From the NCBI GenBank assembly GCA_947258735.1, contig CAMYJJ010000096.1:1-10156 (forward strand): 10,156 bases of DNA. Reading direction: 5' to 3'. Under the pieces are notes generated by a model. The model made no database searches and was not told where the DNA came from. It saw only the letters and a program-made list of their open reading frames with translations. Source of the stretch: Thermodesulfovibrionia bacterium (GTDB lineage: Bacteria; Nitrospirota; Thermodesulfovibrionia; UBA6902). Made by a program: the position numbers and the translations under genes. Below are positions 1 to 5,698 of this stretch, piece by piece (position 1 is the stretch's first letter; each line of letters starts with the position of its first letter).

Positions 1-1222
1 ACAGGTATGCCAGCAGTATTGAAGCTGTGATGCCCGCAATATCAGCAATCAGTCCGCATGTAACTGCATAACGGGTCTTCCTGATCCCGACAGATCCGAA
101 GTAGACGGCTATAATGTAGAAGGTGGTGTCAGTGGCCCCCTGTACGATCGACGATACTCTGCCGACAAATGAGTCTGCACCATATGTATTCATGGCGTCT
201 ACCATCATGCCCCGTGCTCCGCTTCCGCTGAGCGGTTTCATGAAAGCAGTCGGCAGTGCAGCGGTAAAATCAGAATCAATATTGAGTGCAACCAGCATCT
301 TCTGGATCAGACTGACAATCATATCCATGGCCCCTGAAGCCCTGAACACACCCACTGCAACGAGTATGGCTATGAGGTACGGAATTATTTTAACAGCAAC
401 AGTAAAACCGTCGCGGGCGCCATTTATAAATGTTTCATACACATTGACCTTTTTGATTACGGCAAGAAGGATAAAAGAAGTTATGATGGAAAACAGCAGG
501 AGATTTGCAGCTACACCGGAAACAGTTGCTATCTCCTCCCTGCTCATCTGAGACAGGAAAAATATAATTGTACCAATGAGAAGGGCAAATCCTCCGAGGT
601 ATGACATGATCACTTTATCCAGTAAATTGATCCTTTGATATATGGAAACACTTATGAGGCCTGCCAGTGTTGAAAAGGATGTTGCGAGCAGGATGGGGAT
701 GAATATATCTGAAGGATCAGCAGCCCCCATCTGAAACCGGTATACCATTATTGTGACAGGTATCAACGTCAGTCCGGATGTGTTTAAAACAAGGAACATA
801 ATCATGCCGTCAGATGCAACATCCTTGTTCCTGTTGGTGTTCTGCATTTCCTTCATTGCCTTAAGCCCGAGGGGAGTGGCTGCATTGTCAAGGCCAAGCA
901 TATTGGCAGAAATATTCATCATGATCGAACCTATGGCTGGATGGTCCCTCTCCAGTTCCGGAAACAGACGATGGAAAAAAGGACCGACCGCCCGGGAAAA
1001 TATGTTGACCACACCGCCTTTTTCTCCGATCTGCATCAGCCCCATCCAGAGCGTCAGGACACCGGTCAGCCCGAGGGAAATTTCAAATCCTGTTTTGGCG
1101 TATTCGAATGTAGCATTCATGATATTGGAGAAGACGTCAACATCATGAAAAAAAACAAGCTTGATAATGGCTATCACAAATGAACTGAGAAAGAATCCGA
1201 CAAAGATGTAATTTAAAACCAT
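1..1222 (-). CDS. Fused SpmA-SpmB (nucleoside-recognition/Gate domain) membrane protein, C-terminal end cut by window edge
   Basis: Reading the minus strand from ATG at 1222 gives 407 codons with no stop before the left edge, so a few C-terminal residues are probably missing. Residues about 1-210 resemble spore maturation protein A: an amphipathic start, GLTGVLTLWMGLMQIGEKGG near 51-70, and MMNISANMLGLDNAATPLGL near 101-120. Residues about 255-407 resemble SpmB: NGARDGFTVAVKIIPYLIA near 267-285, PLSGSGARGMM near 330-340, and QGATDTTFYIIAVYFGSVG near 361-379. Several hydrophobic segments predict a polytopic inner-membrane protein. SpmA and SpmB are separate in Bacillus, where they affect spore-core dehydration; fused versions occur in Gram-negative bacteria, and the transported or sensed substrate is not established. 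No clear Shine-Dalgarno precedes the ATG, so the start is less certain than the family call. Confidence 0.9.
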   Translation of the reverse strand, partial: MVLNYIFVGFFLSSFVIAIIKLVFFHDVDVFSNIMNATFEYAKTGFEISLGLTGVLTLWMGLMQIGEKGGVVNIFSRAVGPFFHRLFPELERDHPAIGSIMMNISANMLGLDNAATPLGLKAMKEMQNTNRNKDVASDGMIMFLVLNTSGLTLIPVTIMVYRFQMGAADPSDIFIPILLATSFSTLAGLISVSIYQRINLLDKVIMSYLGGFALLIGTIIFFLSQMSREEIATVSGVAANLLLFSIITSFILLAVIKKVNVYETFINGARDGFTVAVKIIPYLIAILVAVGVFRASGAMDMIVSLIQKMLVALNIDSDFTAALPTAFMKPLSGSGARGMMVDAMNTYGADSFVGRVSSIVQGATDTTFYIIAVYFGSVGIRKTRYAVTCGLIADIAGITASILLAYL

Positions 1223-1330
1223 GCATTATAGTACCACAGTGATATAGCCGGTACTGACACCAATGGAGATACGGAAGGAAAATTCTGATATTAATATTTT
1301 AGGGTCTAATTCCCCGTGACTTGCCACGTT

Positions 1331-1410
1331 TGTCATTCCGGTAGTCTGTTGAGCCGGAATCCAGGCTTGCCGAACTCTGGATTCCCGGTCAAAAGATCTC
1401 GGGAATGACA
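1331..1410. repeat. Palindromic dispersed repeat, copy 1 (GTCATTCC...GGAATGAC type)
   Basis: The 80-bp element starts TGTCATTCC (1331-1339) and ends with its reverse complement GGAATGACA (1402-1410). Each half folds on its own. The left hairpin pairs ATTCCGG (1335-1341) with CCGGAAT (1354-1360); the right pairs ATTCCCG (1381-1387) with CGGGAAT (1400-1406). The inner arms GGAATCCAG (1356-1364) and CTGGATTCC (1377-1385) are also mutually complementary, so a cruciform is possible. A related copy lies at 8027-8147. It looks like a non-coding REP- or MITE-like element; no transposase is present in the window. Confidence 0.8.
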
Positions 1411-1420
1411 GTAATTAATA

Positions 1421-1441
1421 CCCCGTCTGCTTGTAGCGGGG
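1421..1441 (-). terminator. GC-rich hairpin downstream of cheV, possible terminator
   Basis: CCCCG (1421-1425) pairs with CGGGG (1437-1441). Two further pairs, CT (1427-1428) with AG (1435-1436), form around one bulged base and close a 6-nt loop. It lies just downstream of the cheV stop on the minus strand. The following bases, TATTAATT on that strand, are AT-rich but not a U run, so intrinsic termination is only a possibility. It may instead be another small palindromic repeat. Confidence 0.4.
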
Positions 1442-1483
1442 AAGTTTATTATCCTGTTTGCAGAGGGATGATAGGTGTAACTA

Positions 1484-2434
1484 TCAGGACTTTTTAGATG
1501 CCTCAAGGATGAAACCATCAACCAGATCGACAAGTTTGACAATTTCAGGCTTGCTTATCTGGGCGTCAGCGCCGACAGACTTGCACTTTACAGACATTTC
1601 AGTACTGATCAGGGATGAAAATACGATACACGGGATATGTTTTAAATTATCATGTGATTTAATGTTTTTAATCAGATGTAGTCCGTCCATCTGCGGCATT
1701 TCTATGTCAGAGACAATAACATGTATGTGGTCCTCAATTGCCCGGAAGTTTTCACCATTCACTATTGAGGTCAATCTGTCCCAGGCTGTCTGTCCGTCAT
1801 TGGCACTGATAACCCTGTATCCGGCCTTTTCCAGGGTGCTGACTATTATTTTCTGTATATATTTTGAATCTTCAACAACGAAAACTGAATATGCCGCACG
1901 GTCCAGTTGCTGTTCCTGCTCATTTATTATATCAGCAGCATCACCGGTCATCCCTGAATCAGGGTAAATATCCGATGTTATTTTTTCATAATCCAGTAAA
2001 AGAACCATTCTGTCTTCAAGTTTAATAACAGCGGTAACACTGCCTGATTCAGATGAGCTCATCCCTGCAAGATGCTCTATCTGCTGCCATGACAGCCTCT
2101 GGATGCCAACAACTTTACTTACACAGAATCCGACCGTCGTATTATTAAAATCACTGACTATAACATATGACGATGCCCTGTCTGTATCATCTACAAGCCC
2201 AAGGTGCCTCTGCATATTAATAATTGGTACTACTCTGCCGCGCAGATCAACAATCCCGTCAAGCGAGGGATGTTCATTGGGAACAGGGACGGTTGCATCA
2301 GGAAATCTTATTATTTCACGTACCTTTGCAACATTAATTCCATATGTGTTATTCCCGATGAGAAACTCCACTATTTCGAGTTCATTTGTTCCTGACTCCA
2401 GAAGAATGTCTGTTCGTTGTGTCGATGTACTCAT
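1484..2434 (-). CDS. cheV: CheV chemotaxis coupling protein (CheW-like domain plus receiver domain)
   Basis: The 316-aa product has the usual CheV length and order. Residues about 15-155 form a CheW-like domain with the VEFLIGNNTYGINVAKVREI start (22-41) and the LRG turn (64-66) typical of kinase/receptor-coupling proteins. Residues about 183-312 form a response-regulator receiver. The acidic pair is E188/D189, the phosphoacceptor is D243 in SDIEMPQMDG, the S/T switch position falls at S273/S274, and the conserved lysine is K295 in SKPE, so the site looks intact. CheV links chemoreceptors to CheA at the cytoplasmic face of the membrane, with phosphorylation tuning the coupling. An AAGGAG Shine-Dalgarno at 2444-2449 lies 9 nt before ATG 2434 and fixes the start. 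No other chemotaxis or flagellar gene is in the window. Confidence 0.95.
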   Translation of the reverse strand: MSTSTQRTDILLESGTNELEIVEFLIGNNTYGINVAKVREIIRFPDATVPVPNEHPSLDGIVDLRGRVVPIINMQRHLGLVDDTDRASSYVIVSDFNNTTVGFCVSKVVGIQRLSWQQIEHLAGMSSSESGSVTAVIKLEDRMVLLLDYEKITSDIYPDSGMTGDAADIINEQEQQLDRAAYSVFVVEDSKYIQKIIVSTLEKAGYRVISANDGQTAWDRLTSIVNGENFRAIEDHIHVIVSDIEMPQMDGLHLIKNIKSHDNLKHIPCIVFSSLISTEMSVKCKSVGADAQISKPEIVKLVDLVDGFILEASKKS

Positions 2435-2443
2435 TCCGGTTTA

Positions 2444-2449
2444 CTCCTT
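2444..2449 (-). promoter_or_regulatory. Shine-Dalgarno of cheV
   Basis: AAGGAG on the minus strand is separated from the cheV ATG by 9 nt (2435-2443). It supports the chosen start. Confidence 0.75.
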
Positions 2450-2797
2450 ACCTGATATCCCTTTCGTTTTGCTCCATGTATGTTGCACTATCTGCTATGT
2501 CACCAAACGGTTTTTGACCATCCGCACTTGTGCTCACCAGAATACCTGTATATATATACGGAATAATTGAAATGATCTTTAGGGGTCTTCAGGAAAGGCG
2601 GACGGTATTACCTATATGCCATCACATTAGACCTGCTTGAATGCATTCTTTTCAGGTCCATACCGGTGAAATTACATTTACATGTACTTCTCCGGCAGCT
2701 CACTTGAGTGCTGGTTTCAATTCAGGTCAATACAAAGGGTGATACCCGTATCAGGTTTAACTGGACTGATTCTTCACGCTCAAGGGTATAAAGGGTG
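2450..2797. other. Intergenic gap between cheV and the 137-aa zinc-ribbon gene
   Basis: About 350 bp lie upstream of cheV and downstream of the next minus-strand gene. I see no protein-like reading frame. On the minus strand, TAAA (2581-2578) is followed after 16 nt by CCGTATA (2561-2555), a loose match to the sigma-28 pattern that often drives chemotaxis genes. The match is partial and I give it little weight. A short palindrome GATACCCGTATC near 2740-2755 is too small to call a terminator. Confidence 0.35.
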
Positions 2798-3211
2798 TTA
2801 TTGGTTCTGAATAAGTAATCTGGGGCCGTCTTTAAACAGGGTCTCTACCTTGTTTACTTTAACTATTGCCATTACCACGCCGACACCAAATTTGGGATGG
2901 TCTATTAATTCATCTACAGCAAAACTTTCATTCGTTCTGTACGATCTGGCACCTGAAAGGTCTCCTCCTGAGAGTTTTGTAATATGTTCATTATAGATTT
3001 CTTCAGGCGTCTTTCTCTTCCTTCCGGCCCTTTTAACAGTTTTGCCGGTTTCAGGCGGCTTTGAACGAAAGTTGTGCAGACCATTACAGGTGTTGCATTT
3101 GACCTTTTTTGGCTTATTATCAACTATTGCTATAATTGTATGACCCAGTTCATGTTTGCATTTCGTACACCATGATACAACTTCTCCGCCTACGGTATCT
3201 CCGTTTGTCAT
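2798..3211 (-). CDS. Uncharacterised zinc-ribbon protein with a C-terminal HPKFG/LFxDG beta domain
   Basis: The 137-aa product begins with a four-cysteine ribbon, CTKC (15-18) and CNTC (39-42), which should bind one zinc. A basic linker follows (about 55-70, with KRAGRKRK), then a short helical stretch. The compact end domain, from FAVDELIDHPKFGVGVV (97-113) to LFKDG (125-129) and RLLIQ, resembles a small beta-barrel module seen at the C-terminus of many uncharacterised deltaproteobacterial and Nitrospirota proteins. I recall similar short proteins annotated only as hypothetical. The basic linker suggests nucleic-acid binding, but that is inference. AGGG at 3217-3220 sits 5 nt before the ATG. 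The gene is divergent from the 72-aa gene at 3388 across an AT-rich gap. Confidence 0.8.
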   Translation of the reverse strand: MTNGDTVGGEVVSWCTKCKHELGHTIIAIVDNKPKKVKCNTCNGLHNFRSKPPETGKTVKRAGRKRKTPEEIYNEHITKLSGGDLSGARSYRTNESFAVDELIDHPKFGVGVVMAIVKVNKVETLFKDGPRLLIQNQ

Positions 3212-3272
3212 TTTTTCCCTCTATTGTTGAATGGTTTAATAAAGTGCATATATTACCTTATTACCTTATAAA

Positions 3273-3302
3273 TTGCCTGCCACGATTAAAAATATATATA
3301 AT
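3273..3302 (+). promoter_or_regulatory. Candidate sigma-70-type promoter for the 72-aa gene
   Basis: TTGCCT (3273-3278) and TATAAT (3297-3302) are separated by 18 bp in a very AT-rich divergent intergenic region. The -10 is a perfect match and the -35 matches 4 of 6 bases. Transcription would begin near 3309, giving a leader of about 80 nt. In such AT-rich DNA chance matches are frequent. Confidence 0.35.
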
Positions 3303-3371
3303 GATCATGTTAATATGAAAATTATAATATATAACGGATCACCAAGGCAGACATTTCATACGATTGAATTT

Positions 3372-3379
3372 GGAGGAGG
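3372..3379 (+). promoter_or_regulatory. Strong Shine-Dalgarno that decides the start at 3388
   Basis: GGAGGAGG lies 8 nt before ATG 3388. It is the strongest ribosome binding site I see in the window and rules out the upstream TTG. Confidence 0.8.
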
Positions 3380-3387
3380 ATGAAGAT

Positions 3388-3606
3388 ATGAACCAGTCAA
3401 TTACTGTATTTAAACCATATCCTTTCAGAAAGGGACAAAAAATAAGAATAGACGGGTCTAGACGTAATGGTGACTGGGAAGTGGTTGACATAACAGACCG
3501 CAAGGTAACCCTCCGGTGTCCTGTATCCAACCGGCAGTTTGAGTGGGACCTGTTCTGTTATTATGTGAAAGATGAAAAAAATGCAGTCTGGCCGCAGAAA
3601 GACTGA
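3388..3606 (+). CDS. Small uncharacterised protein, 72 aa, predicted beta-rich
   Basis: I do not recognise a named family. The start is placed at ATG 3388 because GGAGGAGG (3372-3379) lies 8 nt upstream. A longer frame from TTG at 3364 would run through that Shine-Dalgarno, so it is rejected. The product has a basic KGQKIRIDGSRRNGDWEVVDI segment (roughly 15-35), then RKVTLRCPVSNRQFEWD (38-54) and FCYYVKDEK. The alternating hydrophobic and charged residues with GDWEV and CPVS turns suggest a small SH3- or OB-like barrel. Its two cysteines (44 and 57) are too few for a classical zinc ribbon. There are no membrane segments or signal peptide, so it should be cytoplasmic. It stands alone and is divergent from the zinc-ribbon gene to its left. 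Confidence 0.75.
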   Translation: MNQSITVFKPYPFRKGQKIRIDGSRRNGDWEVVDITDRKVTLRCPVSNRQFEWDLFCYYVKDEKNAVWPQKD

Positions 3607-3707
3607 TAACAATCCGGTTACAGAGAAGGAAATGTCATAGATGATAATAAAATAATTGCAGTGTCAGGAATACATAGTATGTTATTCAGATCAGGTGCAG
3701 TACGTAT

Positions 3708-3857
3708 CTATTGGGGAGTTTTTATCCTGGGGGCAATTTTTTTTCGGAGAGGTTTCTCTTTACAGACCCGGCAAATTGTAGACCCTTTTGCATCATAGCA
3801 GCCTTCTTTATCAATCATTTTCTCCAGGTCATCGCAATAAATTTTTTTATGTTTCAT
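3708..3857 (-). CDS. Candidate 49-aa cysteine-containing small protein
   Basis: The minus strand from ATG 3857 to TAG at 3708 encodes 49 residues beginning MKHKKIYCDDLEKMIDKEGC and including STICRVCKEK (26-35). Cysteines at 8, 20, 29 and 32 could bind a metal, with CRVC as a CxxC knuckle. The composition is charged and soluble, unlike the plus-strand frame over the same bases, which is a phenylalanine-rich hydrophobic string and looks like its shadow. An in-frame TAA about 10 nt upstream limits any extension. No good Shine-Dalgarno precedes the ATG, which lowers confidence. It converges with the 72-aa gene. No function is assigned. Confidence 0.5.
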   Translation of the reverse strand: MKHKKIYCDDLEKMIDKEGCYDAKGSTICRVCKEKPLRKKIAPRIKTPQ

Positions 3858-3980
3858 GTACTTAGTTTAGGTATCCCTGAATTTAAAAGCAAGGAAACTC
3901 CATAGTTAAAGGGTTTTTTCATGATTAAACGCACATGTTTTCCTGATTTGACACTGATTGTCCATAATCCAGATAAGGAT

Positions 3981-4012
3981 TTGAGGCAGCAACTCAAGAG
4001 ATGCTGCCTCAA
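3981..4012. repeat. Perfect 11-bp inverted repeat (hairpin)
   Basis: TTGAGGCAGCA (3981-3991) is the exact reverse complement of TGCTGCCTCAA (4002-4012), with a 10-nt loop. Neither strand follows the stem with a U run, so a classical intrinsic terminator is unlikely. It could be a factor-independent pause, an mRNA-stability element between the 49-aa gene and rhlB, or a dyad operator. Confidence 0.65.
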
Positions 4013-4073
4013 TATTAAATGCTTTATAATGTGTTTATGTAATACCTGTCTGCCGATTGGCAGGATTATCCCT

Positions 4074-4105
4074 TTGGACCCCTGAATCCTGGAATCCTTG
4101 AACCT
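4074..4105. repeat. Degenerate 8-bp tandem array, about four units
   Basis: In phase, the units read TTGGACCC, CTGAATCC, TGGAATCC and TTGAACCT, with consensus near TTGAAYCC. The period of exactly 8 holds across all four. It lies about 85 bp upstream of rhlB and resembles in style the array at 8801-8848 upstream of uvrD. No function is assigned. Confidence 0.55.
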
Positions 4106-4189
4106 TATTCTTTTATCATTTAAAATTTAAAAAATGAGTTGTAACATGAAGTCGTGATTATAGCTTAATATTCATGTATAGTAAGTGTA

Positions 4190-5530
4190 ATGAAATTTAA
4201 AGACCTGCATATTCCCAAAAAAGTCCTGGAAGGAATCAAGGCTGCCGGCTTTAGTGAATGCACTCCTGTCCAGACACTTACATTACCGGTAGCGCTCAAT
4301 GGGAACGATGTTGCAGGTCAGGCACAGACAGGCACAGGAAAGACTGCTGCTTTTTTAATTGCCGTATTTTCCCGAATGCTCAAGCTGCCGCCGCCCGGCA
4401 GAGGACCTTTCCCACGCGCTCTCATTATTGCACCGACCCGTGAGCTTGTGGTCCAGATAGAAGAAGAGGCAAAGCTGCTTGGAGGACCGGCAGGGTTTAA
4501 AATATTATCAGTGTTCGGAGGGGTTGATTATCTGAAACAGCGTGAGCAGCTGTCAAAGCAGGTTGATATTTTGATAGGAACCCCGGGCCGACTTATTGAT
4601 TATCTCAAACAGAAAGTCTATAGCCTCAAACAAACCCAGTTTCTGGTAATTGATGAAGCTGACCGCATGTTTGATATGGGTTTTATCAGTGATCTCAGAT
4701 TCTTGCTCAGGAGGATGTCACCGTACAGCAAACGGCAGTCCATGCTCTTTTCAGCTACTCTTTCCAACCGTGTTATGGAATTATGTTATGAACACATGAA
4801 CATGCCTGAAAAGTTTTCGGTCACTCCTGAGAAGGTCACGGTTGAGCTGATTGAACAGGAAATGTATCATGTCGGCCTCTCTGAAAAATTCGGATTTCTT
4901 CTGGGGTTTCTCAGAAGAGAGCCAGGGGGAAGATATCTGGTTTTTTGCAATACAAGGGCAGCGGTTGAAAAACTTGAGTCGCTTCTGAGCGCAAACGGAA
5001 TCTCCACGGCGGCCATCACAGGTGACCTTCCGCAGAAGAAAAGGATGCGGGTGCTGGCTCATTTCAAAGAAGGTTCCTTACCTGTGCTTGCCGCAACTGA
5101 TGTGGCCAGCCGCGGGCTGCATATTGACGGCGTAACTCACGTAATCAATTATGATCTGCCGCAGGACCCTGAGGACTATGTTCACCGTATAGGCAGGACT
5201 GCCCGTGCCGGGGCAACAGGAAAGGCCGTCAGCCTGGCCTGTGAAAATTATGTTCATTCCCTTGAAAGTGTTGAGGAGTATATAAAACAGAAGATACCGG
5301 TCATGCCTATAACCGAGGACATGATAGTTACAGAGTATCTCAGAGGGGCTGTCCGCTCCCACAGGAAAAATGAAAGCCCCAGAGGCAGAACATCAGGGCA
5401 GGGCCGCACCAAATCAAAACCGTCCCGGTCATCAACAACCGGCCGTGGAATTGATAAGCAGGGACAACGGGAAAAGCAGAGAAAAAAATCTTTTAAAAAG
5501 CATGCCGGCCGTCAGGACAGAAAGCACTAG
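4190..5530 (+). CDS. rhlB: DEAD-box ATP-dependent RNA helicase, RhlB-like
   Basis: The 446-aa product carries the DEAD-box motifs in order: Q motif around GFSECTPVQ (20-28), motif I AQTGTGKT (45-52), Ia PTRELV (82-87), Ib TPGR (131-134), motif II DEAD (155-158), motif III SAT (188-190), motif IV YLVFCNTR (249-256), motif V ATDVASRGLHI (302-312) and motif VI HRIGRTAR (332-339). All look intact. TGDLPQKKRMRVL, THVINYDLP and SLACENY recall E. coli RhlB more than RhlE or DeaD. RhlB unwinds RNA duplexes and serves the RNA degradosome in enterobacteria; whether that partnership exists here is unknown. Residues after about 385 form a basic, low-complexity tail rich in R, K, S and G, a likely RNA-binding extension. 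No clear Shine-Dalgarno precedes ATG 4190. The next gene, tex, follows after 168 bp on the same strand. Confidence 0.93.
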   Translation: MKFKDLHIPKKVLEGIKAAGFSECTPVQTLTLPVALNGNDVAGQAQTGTGKTAAFLIAVFSRMLKLPPPGRGPFPRALIIAPTRELVVQIEEEAKLLGGPAGFKILSVFGGVDYLKQREQLSKQVDILIGTPGRLIDYLKQKVYSLKQTQFLVIDEADRMFDMGFISDLRFLLRRMSPYSKRQSMLFSATLSNRVMELCYEHMNMPEKFSVTPEKVTVELIEQEMYHVGLSEKFGFLLGFLRREPGGRYLVFCNTRAAVEKLESLLSANGISTAAITGDLPQKKRMRVLAHFKEGSLPVLAATDVASRGLHIDGVTHVINYDLPQDPEDYVHRIGRTARAGATGKAVSLACENYVHSLESVEEYIKQKIPVMPITEDMIVTEYLRGAVRSHRKNESPRGRTSGQGRTKSKPSRSSTTGRGIDKQGQREKQRKKSFKKHAGRQDRKH

Positions 5531-5686
5531 CAGTTTCCTGTTTCATATATTCACATTAATCAATCTTCATTAAATATATCTAATCTGGTATTATGGTCAT
5601 CACGTCTTTTTAGAGCGACGTCGTATCGTGTTGATTTATTCGTATCCGGATTTTAGAAACAATACTGATTCAATATTACATTAAAA

Positions 5687-5692
5687 AAGGAG
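5687..5692 (+). promoter_or_regulatory. Shine-Dalgarno of tex; spacing argues for a start at 5699
   Basis: AAGGAG lies 1 nt before the out-of-frame ATG at 5694 but 6 nt before ATC at 5699, which is in frame with the conserved Tex N-terminus. Normal spacing is about 5-9 nt, so the site points to 5699. Confidence 0.65.
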
Positions 5693-5698
5693 AATGAA

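Larger units (their letters stand above)
1223..1483. other. Intergenic gap between the spmAB-type gene and cheV
   Basis: This 261-bp gap lies between two minus-strand genes. It holds the palindromic repeat at 1331-1410 and the small GC-rich hairpin at 1421-1441. I see no coding frame with protein-like content and no convincing promoter. The rest is unremarkable AT-rich spacer. Confidence 0.6.
3858..4189. other. Intergenic region upstream of rhlB
   Basis: This gap of about 330 bp holds the perfect hairpin at 3981-4012, a small CTGCC/GGCAG hairpin near 4050-4062, and the degenerate octamer array at 4074-4105. Any promoter for rhlB should lie here, but I found no convincing -35/-10 pair. An ATG near 3920 opens a frame of about 50 codons running through the hairpin. 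Its product does not look like a real protein. Confidence 0.5.

Noticed and set aside
123..1183. Plus-strand open frames over the left end
   Set aside because: They are antisense to a continuous 407-codon membrane protein with clear SpmA/SpmB similarity.
1225..1253. TATAAT on the minus strand next to the spmAB-type start as a promoter
   Set aside because: It sits 2 bp before the ATG, so transcription would begin inside the gene, and the -35 position has no TTGACA-like sequence.
3260..3285. TGGCAGG-type sigma-54 site on the minus strand upstream of the 137-aa gene
   Set aside because: The -12 half lacks the GC of the TTGC element at the required spacing.
3364..3387. TTG start adding eight residues to the 72-aa protein
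   Set aside because: The added codons consist of the strong Shine-Dalgarno that serves ATG 3388.
3711..3905. Plus-strand frame of 64 codons opposite the 49-aa ORF
   Set aside because: The product is a phenylalanine-rich hydrophobic string with no Shine-Dalgarno. The minus-strand frame has more protein-like content.
3920..4080. Plus-strand frame of about 50 codons from the ATG near 3920
   Set aside because: It runs through the 3981-4012 hairpin, has an odd Cys/Leu-rich composition and resembles no family.
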